From Microbacterium sulfonylureivorans (lineage in GTDB: Bacteria; Actinomycetota; Actinomycetes; Actinomycetales; Microbacteriaceae), in contig NZ_RJAD01000001.1 of NCBI RefSeq assembly GCF_003999995.1, positions 2,046,001-2,110,000 on the forward strand: DNA of 64,000 nt, read 5' to 3'. A program made the translations under genes and the position numbers. Positions 9,074 to 18,097 of this stretch are shown here, in pieces. Positions within the stretch are counted from its first letter, which is position 1. Every line of letters begins with the position of its first letter. The notes beneath the pieces are model-generated. The model had not been told where the DNA came from and made no database searches. It saw nothing but the letters and a program-made list of their open reading frames with translations.

Positions 9074-9925
9074 GTGCGGATCCGCCTCGACATCGCCTAC
9101 GACGGCACGCACTTCCGCGGCTGGGCCCGCCAGCCCGGACTGCGCACCGTGCAGGAGACCCTCGAGGGGGCGCTCGGGCGCGTGCTCGGCGGCGAACCCC
9201 GCCTCGTCGTGGCCGGCCGCACCGATGCCGGAGTGCATGCCACCGGCCAGGTCGCCCACGTCGACCTCGATGACGCGCAGCGCGAACGCCTGCTCGCGCG
9301 CCGGCCGCGCGCGGGGTCGCCCGAGGTCGATCCCGTCGGCACGCTCGCCGCGCGCCTGACGGGCGTCGTCGGCGCCTACTCCGACGTCGTCGTGACGGCC
9401 ACGTCGGCCGCGCCGGCGGGCTTCGACGCCCGGTTCTCGGCGGTGTGGCGGCGGTACGAGTACCGCATCGCCGACGCGGTGTCCGGCTACGATCCGCTCG
9501 AGCGCCATCGCACCACCACCGTGCGCGCCGCACTCGACGTGGAGGCGATGGATGCCGCGGCCCGCGCCCTCACCGGGCTCCACGACTTCGCGGCCTACTG
9601 CAGGCCGCGCGAGGAGGCGACGACGATCCGGACGCTCCTCGAGTTCGACTGGCATCGCGACCACGACGGGGTCCTCATCGCGAACGTCAAGGCGGATGCG
9701 TTCTGCCACAGCATGGTGCGTGCGCTCGTCGGCGGGTCGGTCGCGGTGGGTGAAGGGCGGCTCGGGGTCGATGACGTCGTCGACATCCGAGACGAGCGCG
9801 AGCGGGTCCCCGAGGTGAAGGTCCTCGCTGCGCGGGGGCTCACGCTCACCGCTGTCGGCTATCCCGCCGATGAGCTGCTCGCCCGGCGCGCCGAGCAGAC
9901 GCGCGCCCGCCGCGACCGCGAATGA
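9074..9925 (+). CDS. truA: tRNA pseudouridine(38-40) synthase TruA
   Basis: 283 residues. TruA isomerises uridines 38-40 in the anticodon stem-loop of many tRNAs. The catalytic Asp lies in AGRTDAGVHATGQVAH, and the fold core IAYDGTHFRGWARQPG is at the N-terminus. The C-terminal half holds FCHSMVRALVG, also typical. The GTG start begins 16 bp after the tandem-repeat array. In many actinobacteria truA follows rplQ directly; here about 6 kb of signalling and envelope genes lie between them, probably a lineage-specific insertion. Confidence 0.97.
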   Translation: MRIRLDIAYDGTHFRGWARQPGLRTVQETLEGALGRVLGGEPRLVVAGRTDAGVHATGQVAHVDLDDAQRERLLARRPRAGSPEVDPVGTLAARLTGVVGAYSDVVVTATSAAPAGFDARFSAVWRRYEYRIADAVSGYDPLERHRTTTVRAALDVEAMDAAARALTGLHDFAAYCRPREEATTIRTLLEFDWHRDHDGVLIANVKADAFCHSMVRALVGGSVAVGEGRLGVDDVVDIRDERERVPEVKVLAARGLTLTAVGYPADELLARRAEQTRARRDRE

Positions 9926-10019
9926 CGTGCTCACCGGCTCCGACGGCCGCGATCCCGCCGTGGCTAGACTGACCGGACCACCGCGAGAGGCCTCGAGCCT
10001 CGACCACACAGGGGGATGG

Positions 10020-10610
10020 ATGAAGTCCGCTCACCGCACGCGTCTGCTCGCCCTCGGCGCTGCCGTCACCGTCGCCCTCGTCGGGTGCGGTCCCGCGCCG
10101 TGGACCGCGGAACCGTCGGGCTCGCCGAGCACATCGGGCACCGCGGTGCCGACGCCCGTCCCCAACGACCTCTCGAGCGGTGCCACGCAGCGCGAGCTCG
10201 TCGCCGGCGCCGTGACGGCCACCGTCGACTACTGGTCGACCCTGTCGATGGACAAGTGGACAGCGGATGCCGTCAAGCCCGTGAGCCTCAACATGACGAC
10301 CGTCGTCTCGCCGGCCGACGGACAGAAGGTCTACCTGCAGAAGGCGACGATGACCGCCGTGCCGTCCTCGGCGACCGGGACGCTTCCGGCACTCGAACCG
10401 CAGGTCGACTCGTCTACGGTGAGCCCGGGCTATCTCGTGCTCTCCCCGTACAGCTACTCGCAGACGTTCAACGTCGGACCGCTGCCCGAGGAGACCGTCT
10501 CCGTCACCCTTCAGTTCGCGTACGACTTCCTGGTGCAGACGACACCGACGTCGAAGGAGTACGCCAAGCAGACGGCGACCGACTCCCTCACGATCGCTGT
10601 AGTGGATTGA
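10020..10610 (+). CDS. putative lipoprotein of unknown function
   Basis: 196 residues from an ATG behind GGGGGAT. The N-terminus has a basic start, a hydrophobic stretch and a lipobox (VALVGC, Cys near residue 24), then a Ser/Thr/Pro-rich linker and a beta-rich domain of ~150 residues without a family I recognise. It should be lipid-anchored on the outer face of the membrane. A TAGACT -10-like hexamer lies at 9965-9970. Its end overlaps the end of the convergent membrane gene by 23 bp (10588-10610). Confidence 0.8.
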   Translation: MKSAHRTRLLALGAAVTVALVGCGPAPWTAEPSGSPSTSGTAVPTPVPNDLSSGATQRELVAGAVTATVDYWSTLSMDKWTADAVKPVSLNMTTVVSPADGQKVYLQKATMTAVPSSATGTLPALEPQVDSSTVSPGYLVLSPYSYSQTFNVGPLPEETVSVTLQFAYDFLVQTTPTSKEYAKQTATDSLTIAVVD

Positions 10611-11763
10611 GCAGACGATCGGTGACCGTCACGCCCACACGCTCCCACCTGTCGCCGCCGTTCTCGCTCGCCAGGCTCGCGGCCTCGCGCGCCATGTAGA
10701 GCAGCGCATCGAGGTCGTAGCCCACGACCGACACCGGTGCCCACCCGGCGCTCGCCGAGGGACGGATCGGGAGGCGGATGTCGACCTCGAGAGACGAGAT
10801 GCGGTCCAGCACCATGCGCAGGTGGTCGCGGACGACCGCGTCGGTGCGCGGCACCAGGACGACAGCAGTGCCCGGCGTGGGGGTCCCGACATCCGCCTCC
10901 GCCGGGAACACCGCTCGGACTTCGTCGAGGAAGCGCGTCGAGAGCGCGGACAGGGCCACGGAGCCCGCCATCTGGCGGATCTCCTTGGCGTCGTCCAGAC
11001 GCAGGTACACGATCGACCACGGTTCGGCGGACATCTTCGCGCGCGCGAGCCGCTCCGTGGCGGTGAGCTCGAACCGACGCCATCCCTCGGGGGCACCTGA
11101 CGAACGCGCCAGCGCGGTATCGCGGGTCGAGATCCCGACGACCGCGACGAGGGCGCACGCCATGTAGACGAGCATCCCGATCGACGTCACGAGCCGTACC
11201 AGCGCGAGGTCGTCGCCCGTGGTGGGCGGGAAGAGGAAGCCGGCGATCGCATTCGCGGCACCGACGATGAAGAACACGAGCGAGACGATGGCGAACGGGA
11301 GCGTCACGCGGTCTCGGCGCGCCGGAACACGGATCCAATCGAGGAAGTACAGACCCGCGAACGCCGACGCCGCGAAGAACACGGCGCGGTAGGCGGGGCT
11401 GAACCACACCGTCTCGCCGGCGGCGACCAGCAGGGCCGCCGAGACCACGCTGACGACGGGACCGATCCACGGCAGCGCGCGCACACCCCACAGTGCGCGG
11501 AAGCCCGACCACAGCAGGGCCGGCGCTCCCATCAGCAGGCCGAGGAAGATCCGCCGCGCGGTCTCGGACCCGTTGAGCTCGCCCGCCAGCACGCCGAAGG
11601 TCGACACCATGGCGAGGGCGAAGGCGAATGACCAGTACAAGGTCGCGCGGGACGGCTTCGAAAGGAACGCGACCCCGATGGTGAGCATCGTCGCGAGCGT
11701 CGCGATCGCGGCCTGCGCGATCCCGAGGCCCATGCCGGCCGTGATGGCGACGATCTCGTTCAT
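10588..11763 (-). CDS. membrane protein with degenerate GGDEF-like cytoplasmic domain
   Basis: 391 residues. About seven TM helices occupy residues 10-225. The cytoplasmic remainder follows the GGDEF pattern in outline: VYLRLDDAKEI resembles the metal/ribose strand, GTAVVLVPRTDA takes the place of the GGDEF loop, and ASAGWAPV sits where ASIGVA normally does. The GG(D/E)EF signature itself is absent, so diguanylate cyclase activity is unlikely; binding or scaffolding is possible. The ATG overlaps the histidine kinase stop (ATGA), so the two are co-translated. I infer a partner of the kinase controlling the nearby glycosyltransferase. Confidence 0.75.
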   Translation of the reverse strand: MNEIVAITAGMGLGIAQAAIATLATMLTIGVAFLSKPSRATLYWSFAFALAMVSTFGVLAGELNGSETARRIFLGLLMGAPALLWSGFRALWGVRALPWIGPVVSVVSAALLVAAGETVWFSPAYRAVFFAASAFAGLYFLDWIRVPARRDRVTLPFAIVSLVFFIVGAANAIAGFLFPPTTGDDLALVRLVTSIGMLVYMACALVAVVGISTRDTALARSSGAPEGWRRFELTATERLARAKMSAEPWSIVYLRLDDAKEIRQMAGSVALSALSTRFLDEVRAVFPAEADVGTPTPGTAVVLVPRTDAVVRDHLRMVLDRISSLEVDIRLPIRPSASAGWAPVSVVGYDLDALLYMAREAASLASENGGDRWERVGVTVTDRLLNPLQRS

Positions 11764-13412
11764 GATCCTGCGCTCCTGTCCGCCGGGTCGGGCGCGAATC
11801 TCGGCAGCTGCACGGTGACGGAGGTGCCCGCGCCGGGCTCGCTCTCGATGGTGAGGGTCCCGCCGTGGGCGGCGACGATCTCGCGAGCGATGCCGAGGCC
11901 CAGGCCGGTCCCGCTCGCGGTCTCCTTGGCCGTGGACGTGCGGAAGTAGGGGGTCATGATGTTCGGCAGGTCCTCCGGCGCGATCCCGATCCCCGTATCG
12001 GAGACGGTCAGCGAGACGGTGTCGTCGTCGAGCGAGCCGACGATTCGGACGTCGCCCTCGCGCGGGGTGTACTTGATGGCGTTGCTCACGAGGTTGTCGA
12101 CGACCTGGCGCATGCGGAACCCGTCCGCCGTCGCGGGGAGCGCCTGGTGGACCTCGAGGTCGATCGCGACGTCGTGCGCCGTCGCCGTCGGCCGGAACGA
12201 GTCGACCGAGTCGATCACGATCTGCCGCACGTCGATGTCGTCGTACGACTCGCGGCCCTCGAACGCGGTGCGCGAGGTCTTGAGCATGCTCGACGTCATC
12301 TCGAGCACGCGTTCGCTCGCCCGGAGGATGGTCTCGAGCCGTTCGCGGGTGCGCGGGCTGACGTCCTCGTCCTCGAGGGCGAGGTCGGCGTTTCCGATCA
12401 TGACGGTGAGCGGATGCTTCAGCTCGTGCGATGCGATCGCCGAGAGCCGTTCGCGCTCGCGCTGCGCATGGGTGATGGCCGTGACGTCGTGGGCGAGGAG
12501 CAGCACGCTCGCATCGTCCCGGTCGGACCCGCTCAGTCTCTTGGAGCTGACCGAGAGCACGCGCCATTCACCCTCACCGGTGAACAGCCACACACGGGCG
12601 TCGGTGAAGACCTCGCCGCGGGCCGCACGCGCCAGGGGGCGCTCCGAGAGCGGCACCGGCATCCCGCGCAGCCCGGTGTACTCGACCGACTTGGCCGGCA
12701 GGTTCACGTCGAGCGGATCGAGTCCGTAGAGGCGCGCGTAGGCATCGTTTACCATGAGCATCGTGCCCGCGGGCGAGACCCGTGCGACCCCGGCATCGAC
12801 GCCGTTGAGGATCTCGGTGGTGCGCCGCTCCTGCGCTGAACGGCGGTCGAGCGTCTCGGCGAGTCGCCGGGCCTGACGCTGGAGCACGCGGCGGAGGGCG
12901 CCCATCTGGCGCATGGCGAGGTGCGCGGTGATGCCGATGAACGTCAGCGAGAGCAGGACGATGAAGATGCGGAGCGCCGACGTGCTGGAGGTGGTCATCG
13001 CCGAGTCGACGAGCAGGATGATGCCGATGGTGGCGAGCAGGCCGCCGAGCACGACGGCCCGGAAGTACATCGCGACCCACATCACCGGGAAGACCCACAG
13101 ATACCCGAAGCGCAGCTCTGTCTGGCTCGCGACGAATCCGATCGCGATCGCGTCGAGGAACGGCACCGCGAGCACGGCGTTCTTGGGCAGCCGGGACCAG
13201 GGCACCGCGAGGGTCGCGATGGTCAGGGCGATGATCGCGAGGCTTCCGACGATGAACTTCCACGACGCGAACAGCTCGGGCTGGAGCGCGGCCACGAGGA
13301 CGCTGATGATCACGACGCTCGCGGCGAGGACGAGCTGAGTCAGCCAGATCGAGCGCGTGCGGGAGTCGGGTGCGCCGAGCACCCTCGTCTCCGCTAGCCC
13401 CCCGGTAGCCAT
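11760..13412 (-). CDS. membrane sensor histidine kinase with PAS domain
   Basis: 550 residues. There are about six TM helices in residues 20-180, a PAS domain at about 205-315, HisKA with the phospho-acceptor His at ~329 (SHELKHPLTVMIGNADL), and HATPase with NAIKYTPREGDV, DTGIGIAPEDL and GTGLGLGIAREIV (N, G1, G2 boxes intact). It should be an active kinase. It is divergent from the glycosyltransferase gene across a 179-bp region that contains 11-bp direct repeats, and overlaps the degenerate GGDEF gene downstream. The response regulator beyond the glycosyltransferase is the obvious candidate partner, though it is not adjacent. Confidence 0.92.
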   Translation of the reverse strand: MATGGLAETRVLGAPDSRTRSIWLTQLVLAASVVIISVLVAALQPELFASWKFIVGSLAIIALTIATLAVPWSRLPKNAVLAVPFLDAIAIGFVASQTELRFGYLWVFPVMWVAMYFRAVVLGGLLATIGIILLVDSAMTTSSTSALRIFIVLLSLTFIGITAHLAMRQMGALRRVLQRQARRLAETLDRRSAQERRTTEILNGVDAGVARVSPAGTMLMVNDAYARLYGLDPLDVNLPAKSVEYTGLRGMPVPLSERPLARAARGEVFTDARVWLFTGEGEWRVLSVSSKRLSGSDRDDASVLLLAHDVTAITHAQRERERLSAIASHELKHPLTVMIGNADLALEDEDVSPRTRERLETILRASERVLEMTSSMLKTSRTAFEGRESYDDIDVRQIVIDSVDSFRPTATAHDVAIDLEVHQALPATADGFRMRQVVDNLVSNAIKYTPREGDVRIVGSLDDDTVSLTVSDTGIGIAPEDLPNIMTPYFRTSTAKETASGTGLGLGIAREIVAAHGGTLTIESEPGAGTSVTVQLPRFAPDPADRSAGS

Positions 13413-13465
13413 GCAGCGAGTCTACTGAGCCCCGTCGCCCGGGCGCGGGCGGCACGGCGGTGCGG

Positions 13466-13498
13466 GCTTGCGCTTGCCTTGCGGGAACCTTGCGCAAG
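13466..13498. promoter_or_regulatory. three tandem 11-bp repeats, candidate PhoB/OmpR-type operator
   Basis: CTTGCG occurs at 13467, 13478 and 13489, exactly 11 bp apart, each followed by a variable 4-5 bp spacer. A fourth copy at 13533 is 44 bp (4 x 11) further on. Direct repeats with 11-bp period are how OmpR/PhoB-family regulators are commonly laid out on DNA, and one such regulator is encoded at 15148-16059. The last repeat ends in the palindrome CTTGCGCAAG. Confidence 0.6.
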
Positions 13499-13591
13499 AA
13501 GCGAGCCGACGTCCGGCCAGCACACGGCTTCGCTTGCGATCCGCCTGGCACCGTGGAACCCGTCAGCCAGACAAGACCCGAAAGACTCGAG

Positions 13592-15040
13592 ATGACCACC
13601 ATCACCACCCCCGCACGCAGCACCGACCTCGTGGTCGCGCCCACCGTCGCCGGATTCCCGGACGACTTCGAGGCCGTGCTCGACGGCGCCTCGGTGAACC
13701 GGTCGACGATCGGCTGCGTCATCCCCGCGTACAACGAGGAGGAGTCGATCGCCGGTGTGATCGAGTCGCTCCTCGGGCAGACCCGCGTGCCCGACGTGAT
13801 CCACGTCGTCGTCAACAACACGTCCGACGCGACCGTCCGGATCGCGTCGCGGTACGCAGGCCCGCACGAGGTCGCCACCGACCTCGGCGAGCAGTTCACC
13901 GAGGTGTTCGTCCATGACATCGGCAAGAACCCCGACAAGAAGGTCGGCGCGCTGAACTACGGCTACACGCTGGTCGAGGGCTACGACTACCTGCTCGGCG
14001 TCGACGGCGACACCGTGGCCGACCAGAAGGCCGTCGAGTATCTCGAGTCGGAGGCCATGTCGGACACCCGCATCGGCGGTATCTCGGCGATCTACTCGAT
14101 CGACGACAAGCCGGTGAAGGGTCTCGTCGGCAAGTTCCTCACCACCGGACAGCGGTCGCAGTTCGCCGCCTTCAACATGCACAACCTGCTGCGAGGCCGC
14201 AACATGGCGGTCCTCGGCGGTCAGTTCTCGATCTTCTCGACTCAGGCGCTGCGCGAGGTCATGGCGCAGAACCACCAGTCGACGCCCTGGGTCAAGGACA
14301 GCGAGGTCGAGGACTCGCTCCTCTCGCTGCAGATCAAGAGCGCCGGCTACCTGACGAAGATCAGCCCGTTCGCCCGCGCCGACGTGGGCGGCATGACGAC
14401 GCTGCGCGCGCTCGACGCCCAGCAGGTCAAATGGACGTACGGCGCGATCGAGCTCATGTGGCCCGGCCAGCGCGGCGACACCAAGGGCCAGCCGTTCCAC
14501 CCGAACCTGCGCGTGCGCTGGCTCGAGAACTTCGCCATGCTGACGAACCTCTTCGTCCGCGTCGCCTTCCTGGCACTGCTCGCGGGGTCGCTCTCGATCG
14601 GCGCCTTCGTCTTCTCCGCCTGGTGGCTCGTGCCCGTGGCGATCGCGATCATGCTGAACCTGCGCATGGCGATGTCGATGGGGAACCGCAACGTCCGCGA
14701 CATCCTCTTCGCCGTCACGTTCTTCCCTGCCGAGGTCTACATGTGGGTGCGTCTCGCGCACTTCGCCCGGTCGTGGACGCGGTTCCTCTCGCGCAAGAAG
14801 GTCGACAACTGGGCGATGCAGGCCAAGGCCGAGCGCGGTGCCGGGCTCGGGCACTGGACGCCGCTCATCGTCATCATCGCCGTCGTCGTCGCAATGGTCG
14901 CCGCCTGGTCGATGCTCGGACCGGTCGCGCAGTCGACCGTCCTGTGGATCGGCTGGCCGATCGTGGGCGTCGTGACGATCGTCCAGACGCTCGGCATGTT
15001 CTTCAAGCTCATCCGTCGACAGCACGGATACAAGGTCTGA
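13592..15040 (+). CDS. processive family 2 glycosyltransferase (beta-glucan synthase-like)
   Basis: 482 residues. The cytoplasmic GT-A domain opens with GCVIPAYNEEESIAGVIESL and carries LLGVDGDT (DxD equivalent, near 138), EVEDSLLS (the acid of the TED motif) and QQVKW (QxxRW equivalent, near 277), the set found in cellulose, hyaluronan and curdlan-type synthases. Four or five C-terminal TM helices follow (about 310-475). No PilZ domain is present. The ATG at 13592 follows a purine-rich site and gives a normal N-terminus. A GH6 glucanase next door suggests a beta-1,4-linked product, but the sugar cannot be fixed from sequence. Confidence 0.88.
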   Translation: MTTITTPARSTDLVVAPTVAGFPDDFEAVLDGASVNRSTIGCVIPAYNEEESIAGVIESLLGQTRVPDVIHVVVNNTSDATVRIASRYAGPHEVATDLGEQFTEVFVHDIGKNPDKKVGALNYGYTLVEGYDYLLGVDGDTVADQKAVEYLESEAMSDTRIGGISAIYSIDDKPVKGLVGKFLTTGQRSQFAAFNMHNLLRGRNMAVLGGQFSIFSTQALREVMAQNHQSTPWVKDSEVEDSLLSLQIKSAGYLTKISPFARADVGGMTTLRALDAQQVKWTYGAIELMWPGQRGDTKGQPFHPNLRVRWLENFAMLTNLFVRVAFLALLAGSLSIGAFVFSAWWLVPVAIAIMLNLRMAMSMGNRNVRDILFAVTFFPAEVYMWVRLAHFARSWTRFLSRKKVDNWAMQAKAERGAGLGHWTPLIVIIAVVVAMVAAWSMLGPVAQSTVLWIGWPIVGVVTIVQTLGMFFKLIRRQHGYKV

Positions 15041-15090
15041 CGCGACCCGAACGCGTCGGAGATCGGGTTCTGGGGACCCGACGGGGGAGT

Positions 15091-15126
15091 GATGAGGGCA
15101 TCCTTCTGGGGAGGGATGCCCTCATC
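15091..15126. terminator. bidirectional terminator between glycosyltransferase and response regulator
   Basis: Perfect 13-bp arms (15091-15103 and 15114-15126) around a 10-nt loop, lying between two convergent genes. The arms contain GCATCC and GGATGC, the hexamer pair seen in other terminators of this window. Confidence 0.8.
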
Positions 15127-15147
15127 GCCGTCCTGTCGGGCGGCGGG

Positions 15148-16059
15148 TCAGACCTGGTCCGAGGTGAGCCGGTAGCCCACGCCGCGTACGGTCTCGATGT
15201 AGCGCGGGTTGGTGGGGCTGTCGCCGAGCTTGCGGCGCAGGTTGGTCATGTGGGCCTCGATCGCCCGCTTGTCGGCATCACCCACGAAGTAGCTCGTGAC
15301 GTAGGACTCGCCACGGAGCACGAGCGTGAGGTCGGCCTTGCTCCGCACACGGCGCTTCGACTCGAGCAGCGTGGCGAGCAGGTCGAACTCGGTGCGGGTC
15401 AGCTCGAGGTCGTCTCCGCCGATCAGAACGACACGATTCTCGGGGTGGAGGCGCAGGTCGCGGTGGACCAGCCAGTCGTCGCCGCCGGTCGTCTCGAGCG
15501 GCGCCATCACGACCGGCTCGCGCTCGCCGGCGCTGTCGGCCGGCACGGCGACGATCCCGGGGGCGTCCAGCGGCTGCGCCCGATTGATCGGCAGCGGCGT
15601 GGTCGCGGGGCGGGCGCCGGGGAACGTCGGACCGGCGCTCTCCTGGGTCAGCCCGGCCGGCTCGGGCGCTCCACCGGCTCGAGCCCGCCTCAGGAGCGCA
15701 TCGACACGGGCACGCAGCTCGCGCGGGCGGAACGGCTTGAGCAGATAGTCGTCGGCGCCGGCGCCGAGGCCGGCCACGACATCCGCCTCGTCCTGAAGGC
15801 CGGTGAGCATGATGATGTACGTGTCGGACTGGGCGCGGATGCGGCGTGCGGCCTCGAACCCGTCGATGCCCGGCATGTTCACGTCGAGCGTCGTGAGGAG
15901 CGGACGGTATGTCAGGACGGCGCGCACGCCGTCGATGCCGTTCCCGACGGACACCGTCGAGAAGCCCGCCGACTCGAGCACCTCTGACAGGATGTGCCTG
16001 ATCTCGGGGTCGTCCTCGATGATGACCGCGGTCTTCAGGTCATCGACGGTACTGCTCAT
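15148..16059 (-). CDS. OmpR/PhoB-family response regulator with long linker
   Basis: 303 residues from MSSTVDDLK. The receiver domain (about 10-125) has the acidic pair EDD, phospho-acceptor D59 in LDVNMPG and K108 in LLKPF. A ~90-residue Pro/Gly/Ala linker, unusually long, joins it to a winged-helix domain (about 210-300) with LTRTEFDLLATLLESKRRV and the C-terminal RYIETVRGVGYRL. It is convergent with the glycosyltransferase and separated from the kinase by it. The PhoB-type repeats upstream of the glycosyltransferase are a plausible target. A single CTTGCG lies in its own upstream region at 16093. Confidence 0.93.
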   Translation of the reverse strand: MSSTVDDLKTAVIIEDDPEIRHILSEVLESAGFSTVSVGNGIDGVRAVLTYRPLLTTLDVNMPGIDGFEAARRIRAQSDTYIIMLTGLQDEADVVAGLGAGADDYLLKPFRPRELRARVDALLRRARAGGAPEPAGLTQESAGPTFPGARPATTPLPINRAQPLDAPGIVAVPADSAGEREPVVMAPLETTGGDDWLVHRDLRLHPENRVVLIGGDDLELTRTEFDLLATLLESKRRVRSKADLTLVLRGESYVTSYFVGDADKRAIEAHMTNLRRKLGDSPTNPRYIETVRGVGYRLTSDQV

Positions 16060-16179
16060 TCGGCGTAGGCCTCTCTCACGAATGGAAGTGATCTTGCGCC
16101 CCAGCGGCCGCGAGCGGCCGTCCACGCACGCTGGCGAGGTGCTCCCGATGCTACACACCCCGGTTTGCGGGCGCGGAGA

Positions 16180-17193
16180 TCAGCCGGACCGCACGTCCCG
16201 CGTGAGCTCGACGGCGCTCTCGGACCACCACGCCCCGGCGGCGGGTCCGCCGTTGCACGGGCCGTCGCTCTCGCCCGGCGGCTTGATCCACAGGTTCGTG
16301 TCGACGACGTCGTCGCCGGTGCTCCCGCCGGGGTCGCCGACCCGGCGGCCCTGCGGGTTGCACCATTCGCCGTCCGATCCTGCGCCGTTGCGGGACGTGT
16401 CGATGATCGCGTGCAGCCCGTCGAGGCGCTCGGCCAGTTGGTGGGCGTAGCGCGTCTCATCGGCCGTGTCGTTGTAGTTCGAGACGTTGGTCGCGAATCC
16501 GCGCACCGGTGCGCCGTCCGCGACGCGAGCGATGAGCGCGGCCATGTCGTCGACCGCGAGCCAGCTCGAGTGGCCCGCGTCCAGGTAGATCCAGACGCCG
16601 TCCGCGCTCAGCGCATCGATGGCGCCGCGCAGCTGGTCGACTCGCTCGTCGACGTTGCCGCACTCGGGAGCGAGCGCGAGACTGTCGGGCTCGAGCACGA
16701 CGACAGTGCGTACGTCCGAGGCTGCGCGGAGCGCCGCGCCGATCTCCGCGGTCCACTCCCTGTACGCGTCCGGCTCGAGTCCGCCCGCCGAGTGGTTGCC
16801 GCAGTCGCGCCCGGGGAGGCCGTAGACGACGATCGCGAGTGTCGCGGACTGGTCGCGGGCCTCTGCGGCGAGATGCTCGACGCGCTCAGCGACCTCATCG
16901 GCGGGATCGGCCTCGGGGGTGAGCCAGAACGCGGTCGGCTGCTCGCTCAGGTACTCGGCCGCCGCCTGCGGCTCGGACCCCGCCGACGCCGTGCCGGCGG
17001 CGTGGGAGGCCTTGGAGAGATCGGAAGCCACGACGACCGTGCCGGGCCCGGGCGGCTGCGCGGTGGCGTCGGCCTGCGGCCACACCGCGATGACGACGGC
17101 CGCGACCAGGGCGATCGCCGCGACGACCCCGGCCGCCAGGAGCACGACGCGGCGCCGGCGGCGCGGGGGTCGTGGGGGCACGGGTGTGGTCAC
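16180..17193 (-). CDS. membrane-anchored GH6 family endoglucanase
   Basis: 337 residues. An N-terminal basic run and one TM helix (about 16-39) anchor an extracellular GH6 catalytic domain. GRDCGNHSAGG includes D130, and VVLEPDSLAL holds D170, the usual proton donor. GFATNVSNYN, IDTSRNGAG, GEWCNPQGRRVG and LWIKPPGESDG complete the family motifs. Four Cys could give the two usual disulfides. GH6 enzymes cut beta-1,4-glucan. In Streptomyces a GH6 enzyme accompanies the cellulose-synthase-like gene, so this one may trim the product of the GT2 at 13592. It lies 120 bp upstream of the response regulator on the same strand. Confidence 0.9.
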   Translation of the reverse strand: MTTPVPPRPPRRRRRVVLLAAGVVAAIALVAAVVIAVWPQADATAQPPGPGTVVVASDLSKASHAAGTASAGSEPQAAAEYLSEQPTAFWLTPEADPADEVAERVEHLAAEARDQSATLAIVVYGLPGRDCGNHSAGGLEPDAYREWTAEIGAALRAASDVRTVVVLEPDSLALAPECGNVDERVDQLRGAIDALSADGVWIYLDAGHSSWLAVDDMAALIARVADGAPVRGFATNVSNYNDTADETRYAHQLAERLDGLHAIIDTSRNGAGSDGEWCNPQGRRVGDPGGSTGDDVVDTNLWIKPPGESDGPCNGGPAAGAWWSESAVELTRDVRSG

Positions 17194-17323
17194 GAGGGGA
17201 CTCTAGCGGGCCTCCCTCCGCGATCCCCGAAGGCGGCGGTCACCTCTCGTTCGGCCATGAGTCTGCTGAGCGTTGCCGAGGGGTCGCGACGCGGACGCCG
17301 AACCCTCGTATCGTGGTCCCCAC

Positions 17324-18037
17324 ATGAAGGTCATCTCGTACAACCTGCGCAAGCACCGCGCCGCCGGCGAGCTCGCCCACCTCGTCGAGCGCCACGGCGC
17401 CGATGTCCTGTGCCTCCAGGAGGCCGACACCTCCGACATCCCGGAGTCGATCTCGGGCCTGCGTCTCGCGGACTCGACGCAGCGCAACCGGCTCGGCCTC
17501 GCGGTCTACTACCGCGAGAACACCTATCGCGCGATCGACGTGCGGGCGCTGGCGCTCAAGAAGTCGCTCCACGACCGGGTGCTCAAACCCGCCGAGGAAC
17601 GCCTCCTCGGGGTGCGGCTGCACGACATCGACGAGGGCCGCGAGCTCATCGTCGCGTCTTTCCACGCGGCGCCGCTCACGGCGCTGAACTCGCTGCGCCG
17701 GCACCAGATCCGCACCGCCCTCACCGAGCTGCAGAGCCTCGGAGAGGGGCTGCCGGCGCTCATGGTCGGCGACTACAACTACCCCGTCTTCAAGGAGCAC
17801 CTCGGACAGCACGTCCGCGAGCAGGGGTACGAGCTCAACCTGAGCGACGCGCGCACATACACCCGGTACCGCTTCTTCCGCGGGCACTACGACTTCGCGA
17901 CGTCGATCGGCTTCGAGATCGACCGCGTCCGGACGCTCCCGCAGGGCCTGAGCGACCACCTGCCGATCCTTGTGACGGCGCGTCTCGCGGCGGACATCCG
18001 CCGCACTGTCGAGACCCCGCAGGCCGAGGCGTCCTGA
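17324..18037 (+). CDS. endonuclease/exonuclease/phosphatase family protein
   Basis: 237 residues with the EEP (DNase I-like) fold. MKVISYNLRKHR has the metal-site Asn, VLCLQEAD the Glu, VGDYNYP the Asp/Asn pair, and LSDHLPI the C-terminal Asp-His. The full set of catalytic motifs is present, so it should be an active phosphoesterase, but whether its substrate is nucleic acid, a phospholipid or a sugar phosphate is not evident. No signal peptide is seen, so it is probably cytoplasmic. It is divergent from the GH6 gene. Confidence 0.85.
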   Translation: MKVISYNLRKHRAAGELAHLVERHGADVLCLQEADTSDIPESISGLRLADSTQRNRLGLAVYYRENTYRAIDVRALALKKSLHDRVLKPAEERLLGVRLHDIDEGRELIVASFHAAPLTALNSLRRHQIRTALTELQSLGEGLPALMVGDYNYPVFKEHLGQHVREQGYELNLSDARTYTRYRFFRGHYDFATSIGFEIDRVRTLPQGLSDHLPILVTARLAADIRRTVETPQAEAS

Positions 18038-18097
18038 CCCGACGCCATCGCCGGCGGATGCCGCGTGAGGCGACGGTGCGCGTGCCATGCCGCGCCC

